Below are positions 18,140-25,071 of a stretch of 64,000 nt of DNA, piece by piece. The notes beneath the pieces were generated by a model. It saw only the letters and a program-made list of their open reading frames with translations, made no database searches and was not told the origin of the DNA. Source of the stretch: Flavobacterium frigoris PS1. Its GTDB lineage: Bacteria > Bacteroidota > Bacteroidia > Flavobacteriales > Flavobacteriaceae. Where the stretch lies: NCBI RefSeq assembly GCF_000252125.1, contig NZ_AHKF01000032.1:30002-94001 (forward strand), written 5' to 3'. Both the position numbers and the translations under genes were made by a program. Positions within the stretch are counted from its first letter, which is position 1, and every line of letters begins with the position of its first letter.

Positions 18140-18613
18140 ATGAAACCACAAATAGGAATTACAGAAAACAATTTGAAAAATAGTGTCAAATTACTTTCAA
18201 CCGTTTTAGCTGATGAAATGACTTTGTATGTTAAAACAAGAAAATTCCACTGGAATGTAAGCGGAGAAAGTTTTATGGAAATTCATAAATTATTTGAAAA
18301 TCATTACAAACAGCTGGAAGTAAGTATCGATGAAGTTGCAGAACGCATCAATAAATTGGGAGGAAAGACCATTGGTACCATGTCTGAATTTTCAGGATTG
18401 ACAAACCTAAAAGAGTCTCCAAACATGTATCCTGCACAAAAAGAAATGTTGAAAGAATTACTAGATGATCATGAAACAGTTATCGTCGAACTACGTAAGG
18501 ACATAGACACTAGTGAAAAGCAAAACATGGATATAGGTACTGCTGATTTCCTTACAGCTTTACTAGCACAGCATGAAACAATAGCTTGGATCTTAAGAAG
18601 GTACTTAAGCTAA
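18140..18613 (+). CDS. dps: Dps family DNA-protecting ferritin-like protein
   Basis: A 157-residue four-helix ferritin-like protein. The Dps ferroxidase signature is clear: KFHWNVSGESFMEIHKLFE then YKQLEVSIDEVAERINKLGG, giving the His, Asp/Glu and His ligands shared between subunits. Dps dodecamers oxidise and store iron and shield DNA during starvation and oxidative stress. The N-terminus is short and not markedly Lys-rich, so direct DNA binding is uncertain. Its place among small membrane and stress genes fits stationary-phase control. Own spacing on both sides suggests a separate promoter. Confidence 0.93.
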   Translation: MKPQIGITENNLKNSVKLLSTVLADEMTLYVKTRKFHWNVSGESFMEIHKLFENHYKQLEVSIDEVAERINKLGGKTIGTMSEFSGLTNLKESPNMYPAQKEMLKELLDDHETVIVELRKDIDTSEKQNMDIGTADFLTALLAQHETIAWILRRYLS

Positions 18614-18725
18614 ATATCCAATTCTAATGGATCATCGTGAAGGTCTTTAAATGAAGGGAATCCGCTCTTATAGCCATCTCCTTTTTAGGCCAAAACAATA
18701 AATTTTAAATAAGCAGTTTAATCAA

Positions 18726-19163
18726 ATGAAAAAAGAAATGTCAATTTCAAAAAAAATATACTTAGGGTTATTGGTAGTCGTGGTAGCAATGGCATTTACT
18801 TCCTGCTCTAAGAAAATAGCTTTTAAAACATCAACTATTGTTCCTGCCGCCCGTGGGGATGTCAAAATAAAAAAAGACGAAAATAAGAATTATTTGATTC
18901 AAATTGAATTGGAAAACTTAGCTGAAGTAAGCCGCTTGGATCCCCAAAAAAAGGCTTACGTGGTTTGGATGGAAAGTGAGGATTCGATGGTAAAAAACAT
19001 AGGTCAAATAAAAAGTGATTCAAAATTCTTATCATCAAAACTTAAAGCTTCGTTCGAGACAGTAACTCCGGTAAAGCCATCAAAAATATACATTACCGCG
19101 GAAGATAACGCTGACGTTCAATTCCCTAGTAAACAATTGATCATAGAAACAAAAGGATTTTAA
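18726..19163 (+). CDS. Lipoprotein of unknown function
   Basis: A 145-residue lipoprotein: N-terminal KKIYLGLLVVVVAMAFTSC with lipobox FTSC (Cys near 27), followed by SKKIAFKTS. The mature part is a single beta-rich domain (YLIQIELENL, KAYVVWMESEDS, SKIYITAEDN, QLIIETKGF), resembling an Ig-like or anti-sigma-factor-type beta sandwich in composition. I recognise no named family. It follows dps by 112 bases and is followed by a terminator. Confidence 0.78.
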   Translation: MKKEMSISKKIYLGLLVVVVAMAFTSCSKKIAFKTSTIVPAARGDVKIKKDENKNYLIQIELENLAEVSRLDPQKKAYVVWMESEDSMVKNIGQIKSDSKFLSSKLKASFETVTPVKPSKIYITAEDNADVQFPSKQLIIETKGF

Positions 19164-19291
19164 TTCCTTTTCCCCTTACTCGAAAGGTAAATAAATTGCA
19201 ATTAAATACTGATGATTTACAAAAATAACGAGTTTATCCCAATTATAATTAAAGGGGTATTACTTCTAAAAATTGGTTGGTTTGGTTTGGT

Positions 19292-19322
19292 TAAGGGCTG
19301 TTGTAAAAGACGGCCCTTTTAT
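19292..19322 (+). terminator. Terminator after the lipoprotein gene
   Basis: AAGGGC pairs with GCCCTT around a loop containing TTGTAAAAGA, followed by T residues. It lies about 130 bases after the stop codon. Confidence 0.75.
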
Positions 19323-19459
19323 ATTTTATAAAGACAGTCTTTGCAAGATTTAAAAAATATAAAAATTGTACCTCATCATTAATCAAACATCTTCACTCCT
19401 TTAAAATACTTTTGTTTACAGTTTCGATTTTAAATAAAATAATACAAAACAGCCCGAAA

Positions 19460-20353
19460 ATGCAATTTAAAACCAAAGATATCGGTAAACTATTAAAAAT
19501 GACCTTTAATGGATGGAACGATAAAGATCCCTTCAGACAAAGTGCTGTTATCGCATATTATGCTATTTTCAGCATCCCTGGGCTATTGGTCCTAGTGATT
19601 TCAATTGCAGGCTATTTCTTTGGAAACGAAAGTGTCAATCAAAATATCTTGAAACAAATTTCAAATACGATGGGGTCAGAAACGGCTATTCAAATCAGTG
19701 AAATATTAATTAAATCCACTCAATCAAAGTCTAGTTTTTGGGGCTCATTTATGGGGATTATAATCCTATTAGTAGGATCGACGGCCGTATTTGTGGAGTT
19801 GCAAAAAACCCTGAACCTCATCTGGCATGTAAAGGTCATCCCTAAAAAAGGGATTCTCACAATCCTTAAAGCAAGACTCTTTTCTTTTGGTCTAATATTA
19901 GCAATAGCTTTTTTACTGATGGTTTCTCTCGTGGTCTCTGCAGGGCTATCAAGTTTGGGTAGCTGGATGAGAACCTATACTCACGACTACATGATATCAT
20001 TATTTTATGTATTACATTTTATCATTTCATTAGCGGTTATATCAATTCTTTTTGCACTAATGTTCAAAATATTGCCAGACGCTAAAATCAAATGGAAACA
20101 TGTATGGCTAGGGTCAATTGTAACGGGGATTTTATTCACTATTGGTCAAACCGTTTTAGCCTATTATTTTAGTACTGCGAACCCTGCCTCTGTTTATGGC
20201 GTAGCAGGCTCGGTCATTTTAATTTTATTATGGGTATCGTATTCTTCTATGATTCTCTTTTTTGGCGCTGAATTTACGGCTACCTATGCCAAAGTCTATT
20301 CAGGAGATATTCCTCCAACAGAAATTGCGAAAGTTGATAACTCTAAAAAATAA
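19460..20353 (+). CDS. YihY/BrkB family inner-membrane protein
   Basis: An integral membrane protein of about 297 residues. I prefer the ATG at 19460 because it gives the normal family N-terminus (MQFKTKDIGKLLKMTFNGW); the TTG at 19412 adds 16 atypical residues. Family features: DPFRQSAVIAYYAIFSIPGLL, the GSTAVFVELQKTLNLIW segment, and NPASVYGVAGSVILILLWVSYSSMILFFGAEF. About six membrane helices are seen. The family was once called ribonuclease BN in error and later linked to virulence; its actual role is unclear, possibly envelope or transport. The C-terminus is short and charged. Confidence 0.9.
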   Translation: MQFKTKDIGKLLKMTFNGWNDKDPFRQSAVIAYYAIFSIPGLLVLVISIAGYFFGNESVNQNILKQISNTMGSETAIQISEILIKSTQSKSSFWGSFMGIIILLVGSTAVFVELQKTLNLIWHVKVIPKKGILTILKARLFSFGLILAIAFLLMVSLVVSAGLSSLGSWMRTYTHDYMISLFYVLHFIISLAVISILFALMFKILPDAKIKWKHVWLGSIVTGILFTIGQTVLAYYFSTANPASVYGVAGSVILILLWVSYSSMILFFGAEFTATYAKVYSGDIPPTEIAKVDNSKK

Positions 20354-20662
20354 GATTGGAGTCTATTAAGGGAATTGCGCAATACACTGTGCGCTAACAA
20401 TACTTTAGACCGGAGATATTCATGCGTTTTTACTTGTTATTCTTATTTAAATTAAGGCTAACAAGTAATTCTGCATTATCCAAACTAAAAGACTTTTAAA
20501 CTTTACAAAAACACCTACCTAGGTACCTAATATGTAAATTATGTAATATTCTTATAAAGTTATATAACAAAATTTCACTTTAAAATATTGAATTTTAATA
20601 CTTTATAAATCGCATCATTCAAGTGATACATATATATCCGTTTATTTAAAAATATAGATACC
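20354..20662. other. Gene-free region with a short palindrome
   Basis: 309 bases with no gene. It holds TACCTAGGTA, a perfect 10-base palindrome within CACCTACCTAGGTACC near 20510-20530, and an AT-rich leader before the next gene. The palindrome may be an operator; there is no further support. Confidence 0.4.
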
Positions 20663-21046
20663 ATGAAAACAGTAAAAAAACTAGGAATATGGATGGATCA
20701 TTCCATTGCGTACTTGATGGAGTTCACAAACAGTCCTTTTGAAATAAAAACGATTGAATCAAAATTTTCAATTGATGAAAAACAGTTGAAATCATCCAAA
20801 ATTTCAGCCCTATTGATTAACAAGGAAAAACGTGTTTTATATGACTACTATAATAAAATTGGGGAAGCAATAAAAAGCTATAAGCAAATAGTGCTTTTTG
20901 GCCCTTCAGATGCAAAAATGGAATTCTTTGATGTTTTAAGTGAAGATGAAAGATTCATGAAAATAAAATTTGAAATTAAGGAAACTGATAAAATGAGTAT
21001 GCATCAGCAACACGATTTCATCTTGGAATACTTCGGAAAAAAATGA
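20663..21046 (+). CDS. Conserved hypothetical protein with the KLGIWMDHSIA motif
   Basis: A 127-residue soluble protein. It begins KKLGIWMDHSIAYLMEF and later has IVLFGPSDAKMEFFDVL and a final QQHDFILEYFGKK. This pattern is typical of a Bacteroidota family whose fold looks like the eRF1 domain-3-like or host-attachment group (a strand with D, then a GP motif before a helix). I cannot assign a molecular role. It sits in the stress block, between YihY/BrkB and DUF2383 genes. Confidence 0.78.
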   Translation: MKTVKKLGIWMDHSIAYLMEFTNSPFEIKTIESKFSIDEKQLKSSKISALLINKEKRVLYDYYNKIGEAIKSYKQIVLFGPSDAKMEFFDVLSEDERFMKIKFEIKETDKMSMHQQHDFILEYFGKK

Positions 21047-21255
21047 TAGCTAATTTGGTTTAAAAAAGCGAGTTACTAATTGATCTAAAGCATGATTTTA
21101 AAAAACAGAATCATTAAAGTGATTGGTCATTACTGCATTCTAAAAGAGTGAAAAATATAAATTCAGTCAAAAGTTATTCAACATTAATACTATTGATAGT
21201 AACAATATTTATCTTTTATATTATCCCGATTACTAAACTTTAAAAATTAAATAAA

Positions 21256-21714
21256 ATGAATACCGAAATGACAATTAGCATATTGAATTCTTTTATTATA
21301 ATTAATGATGCTAGAATCGAAAGATATAAAACTGCTTCAACAGACGCCGAAGAATCGTTTTTAAAAAAAACCTTTATAAATTTTCAAAAAACAAGTCAGG
21401 CCTGCAAAAGTCAACTCACCGCGGAAATCATAAAATTAGGAGGCACCCCCGTAATAGAAAAAAATCATGAAAGTTTTCTTGATATGATTTGGTTAAAGAT
21501 ATCAAAAATACTTATTTCTAAAGATTCGCAAGATATTATCTACTCCTGTAACCGAAATGACAATATCATCATACAAACCTATTATGAGGCGATATACAAT
21601 AATCCGGAATATCTTACCAACAAACAAAAGGCTATGCTAAATGACCAATATTACTTAATAAATGAGGATCGTGCGATGATGAAATCATTAAAAAAACAGT
21701 CTACTACCTATTGA
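21256..21714 (+). CDS. DUF2383 (PA2169-like) four-helix-bundle protein
   Basis: A 152-residue, all-helical ferritin-like protein. The N-terminal region LNSFIIINDARIERYKTA and the following FQKTSQACKSQLTAEIIKLGG match the PA2169/DUF2383 pattern: an initial helix carrying N-D, then a helix with K-L-G-G and a helix with IIQTYYEAIYN. Family members are often induced with general stress genes, and no enzymatic role is established. No signal peptide. Two neighbouring genes (Dps at 18140, CsbD-like at 21910) are of the same stress type. Confidence 0.8.
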   Translation: MNTEMTISILNSFIIINDARIERYKTASTDAEESFLKKTFINFQKTSQACKSQLTAEIIKLGGTPVIEKNHESFLDMIWLKISKILISKDSQDIIYSCNRNDNIIIQTYYEAIYNNPEYLTNKQKAMLNDQYYLINEDRAMMKSLKKQSTTY

Positions 21715-21909
21715 AACAATTCCAACGTTACTTTTTTTGTAGCAAAGGAAAACATTTAAAATTTGAAATATTTTTTTTTATGAATTTGCAGTTTTTCATA
21801 ATTATATTGAAAATAAGTGAATTACACAAATTTCCTTAGAAGTTATGTAATAAATTTAATTGTTAATGTGATGACCTTTGTAGTAGTACAAAACAGCAAT
21901 AACGATACA

Positions 21910-22095
21910 ATGACAAGGAGAGAACTACATCAGGCTTGGGGAACACAAAAGGAAAAATTAAAACTAAAATTCGCGGCTTTAACAGATACTGATTTGTTGT
22001 ATCCAGAAGGAATGGAAACTGAAATGATTTCTAAGCTTGCGCTAAAACTTGGTAAAACGAAAGAAGAAGTATATCAAATAATTAAAGCTATATAA
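21910..22095 (+). CDS. CsbD-like general stress protein
   Basis: About 61 residues from the ATG at 21910: MTRRELHQAWGTQKEKLKLK, then FAALTDTDLLYPEG and KLGKTKEEVYQIIKAI. The order W-x-x-x-K-x-K-L-K, LTDxDL, KLGKTKEE matches the CsbD family of small stress proteins (sigmaB-controlled in Bacillus). An upstream extension in frame to 21817 is open, but its residues (hydrophobic, N-rich) are unlike the family, so I reject it. Family call is moderately secure; the start is the weak point. Confidence 0.72.
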   Translation: MTRRELHQAWGTQKEKLKLKFAALTDTDLLYPEGMETEMISKLALKLGKTKEEVYQIIKAI

Positions 22096-22485
22096 CTAAG
22101 TTGATTTTCTAAATGGTAATCTAATAACTACCTAAAAAACAATCTCCCTTAGATATTTTTACGAAGATAGAACTACTGAAAATAGAATTAGGTATTATAG
22201 AACATATTGATTTAAAAACCCTCTAAATAACTCAATTAATCCACTTTTTAATTTTTGTCCATAAGTAATAAAGTTTTGATAAAATCATCTTCTTATAACT
22301 GTAAATATTACAACATTTATCGAAATTTCTATAACACTTTGCCTCTCATTGTTATAGATATTTGTAGTAGAAAAAAAATCGTCAAAAAACATTAACATTT
22401 TAGAAATTCAAAAAAGAATGTCCACTGTTTGATCATTTTTTTTTTAAGACATAAAAAATAATACTAATCAAAAACAATAGAAATC
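22096..22485. other. Gene-free leader region
   Basis: 390 bases with no gene seen on either strand. TAGATATTTG at 22355-22364 resembles the box TAAATATTTG at 17392 ahead of the other small membrane genes and may be part of a promoter for the lmo0937-YtxH-holin group. Confidence 0.45.
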
Positions 22486-22638
22486 ATGAGCAATCTTCTT
22501 TACACAGTAGCAGTAATTTTAATCATTTTTTGGGCAATTGGATTCTTCGCATTTAGTGTTGGAGGAATCATACATATTTTATTAATTATAGCAGTTATAG
22601 CTGTAATATTAAGACTTATCCAAGGAAGAAGATTATAA
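22486..22638 (+). CDS. lmo0937-family small membrane protein
   Basis: A 50-residue protein: MSNLLYTVAVILIIFWAIG, then FFAFSVGGIIHILLIIAVIA and VILRLIQGRRL. It is almost entirely two hydrophobic helices with a GG turn (SVGGIIH) and a basic C-terminal tail. This fits the lmo0937 family of small membrane proteins, which in many bacteria lie in stress-induced clusters. Start at the ATG at 22486 and stop TAA at 22636-22638. The YtxH gene follows 36 bases later, so they are probably one operon. Confidence 0.85.
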   Translation: MSNLLYTVAVILIIFWAIGFFAFSVGGIIHILLIIAVIAVILRLIQGRRL

Positions 22639-22674
22639 AAACAGAAATTAAATAGAATAAAAACAACAACAATT

Positions 22675-23007
22675 ATGAAAACAGATAAAGTAATATTAGG
22701 AGTTTTAGGTGGTCTAGCCGCCGGTACAATACTAGGAATATTGTTTGCACCAGATAAAGGTGAAAAAACTAGAAAAAAAATTAAAAACAAAGGAATCGAT
22801 TACGCTGACGAGTTAAAGTATCAGTACGGAGAAACAGCAAACAGTCTTTCCAAAAAATATGACTCTATTAAACAAGAGGGTAAATCTCTTTTGAAAGAAG
22901 GAAAATCGAAATTTGAGAATCTTAAATCCGAAGGACAAAACTTCCTTGCAGAAGAAAAGTCGAAATTTGAAAAAGCAAAAAATGAAGTTGAAAAGTTAGA
23001 CATCTAA
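22675..23007 (+). CDS. YtxH domain-containing protein
   Basis: A 110-residue membrane-anchored stress protein. The N-terminal glycine-rich helix VILGVLGGLAAGTILGILFA is followed by PDKGEKTRKKI, the YtxH hallmark (short helix, then a basic segment). The rest is a long, charged amphipathic helix with repeating KSxxKEGKSKFENLKSEG units, probably a coiled coil. YtxH-type proteins are induced by general stress in Bacillus and have no known enzymatic role. It sits between the lmo0937-like and holin-like genes with short spacers. Confidence 0.85.
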   Translation: MKTDKVILGVLGGLAAGTILGILFAPDKGEKTRKKIKNKGIDYADELKYQYGETANSLSKKYDSIKQEGKSLLKEGKSKFENLKSEGQNFLAEEKSKFEKAKNEVEKLDI

Positions 23008-23036
23008 ACGTTTATAAACTTTACAATAAATAAATT

Positions 23037-23384
23037 ATGGATAACAAAGCAACAGCAATAGAAACGCTCTTTGAAAAAGCAGAAGATTACACTAGAACAA
23101 CCGTAGAGTTAGCAAAGCTAAACGCCATTGATAAGTCAGCTGATGTTCTCTCCTCTCTTTTTTCAAGAATCACTGTTCTTATTGTTGTTGCTATGTTTGT
23201 CCTGCTATTCAATATTGGACTTTCCATATGGATTGGCGAACTTCTCGGAAAAACCTATTATGGTTATTTTGCTACCGCCAGCTTTTACTTATTATTGGCC
23301 TTCTTAATAAATGGTTTCAAGAGTCAATGGCTTAAAATACCAGTTAGCAATTTAATCATTTCCAAACTGTTAAAAAAAAGATAG
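23037..23384 (+). CDS. Phage-holin-family membrane protein (PF07332-like)
   Basis: A 115-residue protein with an N-terminal amphipathic helix (ETLFEKAEDYTRTTVELAKL), then two hydrophobic helices (TVLIVVAMFVLLFNIGLSIW and FATASFYLLLAFLIN) and a basic C-terminus (KLLKKR). This arrangement fits the putative Actinobacteriophage-holin/DUF family that is widespread as a chromosomal stress protein and not linked to a phage here. The next gene begins 2 bases after its stop, so they are one operon with YtxH. Confidence 0.8.
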   Translation: MDNKATAIETLFEKAEDYTRTTVELAKLNAIDKSADVLSSLFSRITVLIVVAMFVLLFNIGLSIWIGELLGKTYYGYFATASFYLLLAFLINGFKSQWLKIPVSNLIISKLLKKR

Positions 23385-23385
23385 T

Positions 23386-23724
23386 ATGAAAAAAGTAAAT
23401 GTAACAGACACTTTAAATGAATCTATCGCTTTATTAGAAAATAGACAAAAGCAGGAATTAAGGATTCTCAAAGAGCAATTTGAATTGACTTATGATAGCT
23501 TAAAGCCTTTAAATATTATCAAAGGCGCCTTTAAAGAAATAGCAACAACATCAGACTTAAAGGGAAATATCATTAATAATGTTATAGGTATCTCAACAGG
23601 TTACATTACTAAGAAACTTTTACTGGGTTCAAGTCATAATCCAGTAAGAAGAGTACTAGGGACAGTACTACAGTTTGTAATTACAAATGTAGTCTCAAAG
23701 CATGCTGATCCCTTAAAAAACTAA
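23386..23724 (+). CDS. Conserved hypothetical protein of the YtxH-holin operon
   Basis: A 112-residue protein: N-terminal helix LNESIALLENRQKQELRILK, then a glycine-containing segment (NNVIGISTGYITKKLLLGSS) and a hydrophobic C-terminal stretch (VLGTVLQFVITNVVSKHA). It appears to have one or two weak membrane-associated helices. Proteins of this design commonly follow a holin-family gene in Bacteroidota. Family unknown. The 2-base spacing implies translation with the preceding gene. Confidence 0.78.
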   Translation: MKKVNVTDTLNESIALLENRQKQELRILKEQFELTYDSLKPLNIIKGAFKEIATTSDLKGNIINNVIGISTGYITKKLLLGSSHNPVRRVLGTVLQFVITNVVSKHADPLKN

Positions 23725-23876
23725 GGAATTACTGCAATAGAATAGCATAGAGCTATTCTTCTGATTATTTTAATAAATATCATATCGAGTATCTTAGCTT
23801 AGAAATATTGGAATTATCAAGATTCAAAAATCATCTCTAACAGCTACTATTTAATTAAAATTTTGAATAATGCGTT

Positions 23877-24680
23877 ATGGTAACTCCAAAGAAAAATAAT
23901 CTAATTTATTCCAATAAAAGCCTTTCTTTTCAAAATAAAGAGAAAGAAAAACAGCTAGTACACTTAAACAGTATCCATATAGAACTGGAGAGTAAAACCC
24001 AAGAAATAGCAAAACTTAAAGCTGAGTTGGTGATTGCAAATCTGGAACCCAATATTCAAAACGGTGAAAAGAAAAAACGAGCAGCTGAACTAATTATTGC
24101 CAACAAAGAACTGGCATTCCAAAATAATGAAAAAGAGAAAAGAGCTGCTGAACTAATTATTGCCAACAAAGAACTGGCGTTCCAAAATAATGAAAAAGAG
24201 AAAAGAGCTGCTGAACTAATTATTGCGAACGAAGAGCTCGCGTTCCAAAATGATGAAAAAGGGAAAAGAGCAATCGAACTAATTATTGCCAACAAAGAGC
24301 TTGCGTTTCAAAATCATGAAAAGGAGAAAAGAGCGACGGAACTAATTATTGCCAATACTGAACTTGAATTTCAAAACAATGAAAAAGAGAAAAGGGCGGC
24401 TGAATTAATGTTGACAAACATAGGACTTAAGAATGCAGAAGAATCTCAAAGGGAATATATTAGAGGATTAGAAAAAATTACGTTCATGACTTCACATCAA
24501 GTTAGACAACCAATTGCTAATATTCTAGGTTTATCACTAATCCTTGATTTACATAATGATTCAAAAGAAGAAATTCAAAAATCTATAGATTGTATCAAAC
24601 AGTCTGCATTATCCCTAGATATTTTGACTAGAGAATTAAATGCACATGTTTTATACCTGCAGAAAAAAGTAAAAATATAA
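23877..24680 (+). CDS. Kinase-like coiled-coil protein with a DHp helix but no ATPase domain
   Basis: A 267-residue protein without signal peptide or membrane helix. Residues ~10-190 are a coiled coil built of six 21-residue units (RAAELIIANKELAFQ then NNEKEK). The last ~80 residues contain an H-box like that of histidine kinases, MTSHQVRQPIANILGL, followed by a second helix (IDCIKQSALSLDILTREL). The chain stops there, with no HATPase domain. It may be a phosphotransfer or dimer-forming partner, perhaps for the hybrid kinase at 10742, which shares the same coiled-coil repeat. That link is inferred. ATG at 23877 is the only plausible start. Confidence 0.8.
   Translation: MVTPKKNNLIYSNKSLSFQNKEKEKQLVHLNSIHIELESKTQEIAKLKAELVIANLEPNIQNGEKKKRAAELIIANKELAFQNNEKEKRAAELIIANKELAFQNNEKEKRAAELIIANEELAFQNDEKGKRAIELIIANKELAFQNHEKEKRATELIIANTELEFQNNEKEKRAAELMLTNIGLKNAEESQREYIRGLEKITFMTSHQVRQPIANILGLSLILDLHNDSKEEIQKSIDCIKQSALSLDILTRELNAHVLYLQKKVKI
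24078..24428 (+). repeat. 63-base tandem repeats coding for 21-residue coiled-coil units
   Basis: Units begin at 24078, 24141, 24204, 24267, 24330 and 24393, each starting with codons for R-A-A/I/T-E-L. The first three are nearly identical in DNA, so recent unequal exchange is likely. The repeat also opens a long minus-strand frame, which is an artefact. Confidence 0.88.
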
Positions 24681-24751
24681 AAATACATCTAACAGATTAT
24701 TTGTAGTTTCTAAATTCTAGTAAAACAGAAATGTAAGTCGAATTGGTCTAT

Positions 24752-24803
24752 AAAAAGATTTCCTCCTAAAACAAATACAATTGTTTTAGGAGGAAATCTT
24801 TTT
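24752..24803 (+). terminator. Very long perfect hairpin terminator
   Basis: Arms of 23 bases (core GATTTCCTCCTAAAACAA / TTGTTTTAGGAGGAAATC) around a 6-base loop, ending in a T run. It lies 71 bases after the kinase-like gene. Confidence 0.92.
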
Positions 24804-24804
24804 T

Positions 24805-25071
24805 ATACTCTTACTTAATTAACCATCACTCCTTAATAATTATAAGATTTAACTTATATATTAACTCTCCTTTTTTTAAAATGGCAGTATTTAAAATAAT
24901 ATACAAACACAAATAATATATCGTAAATACCTGATAAACAATTACTTAATTTATAAAAAAAGCAGAGCATAAGTAAATTATAAAACAATGAATGTTAATA
25001 GTATAACATCATATAGGCCTTAACAATGAACCTTTGTTCACTGAACGATAAATCCCCAAAATTAAATAAAA
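24805..25071. promoter_or_regulatory. Upstream region of ice-binding protein 2 with TGAAC half-sites
   Basis: At 25027-25046 there are three alternating half-sites: TGAAC (25027-25031), GTTCA (25036-25040), TGAAC (25042-25046). The first pair is spaced by CTTT and the last by one base. This is a candidate operator 26 bases before the ATG. No -33/-7 pair was clear. Confidence 0.35.

Noticed and set aside
21817..21909. Upstream extension of the CsbD-like frame
   Set aside because: The added residues do not resemble the family; the ATG at 21910 gives the typical N-terminus.
23037..23384. Holin-family gene as sign of a prophage
   Set aside because: No other phage genes are nearby, and this family is commonly chromosomal in stress clusters.
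24056..24295. Long minus-strand open frame over the 63-base repeats
   Set aside because: It is the complement of the tandem repeats in the kinase-like gene; its residues are low in complexity and have no independent features.
24078..24428. Tandem repeats considered as a CRISPR array
   Set aside because: The units are contiguous, in frame and protein-coding with no spacers.
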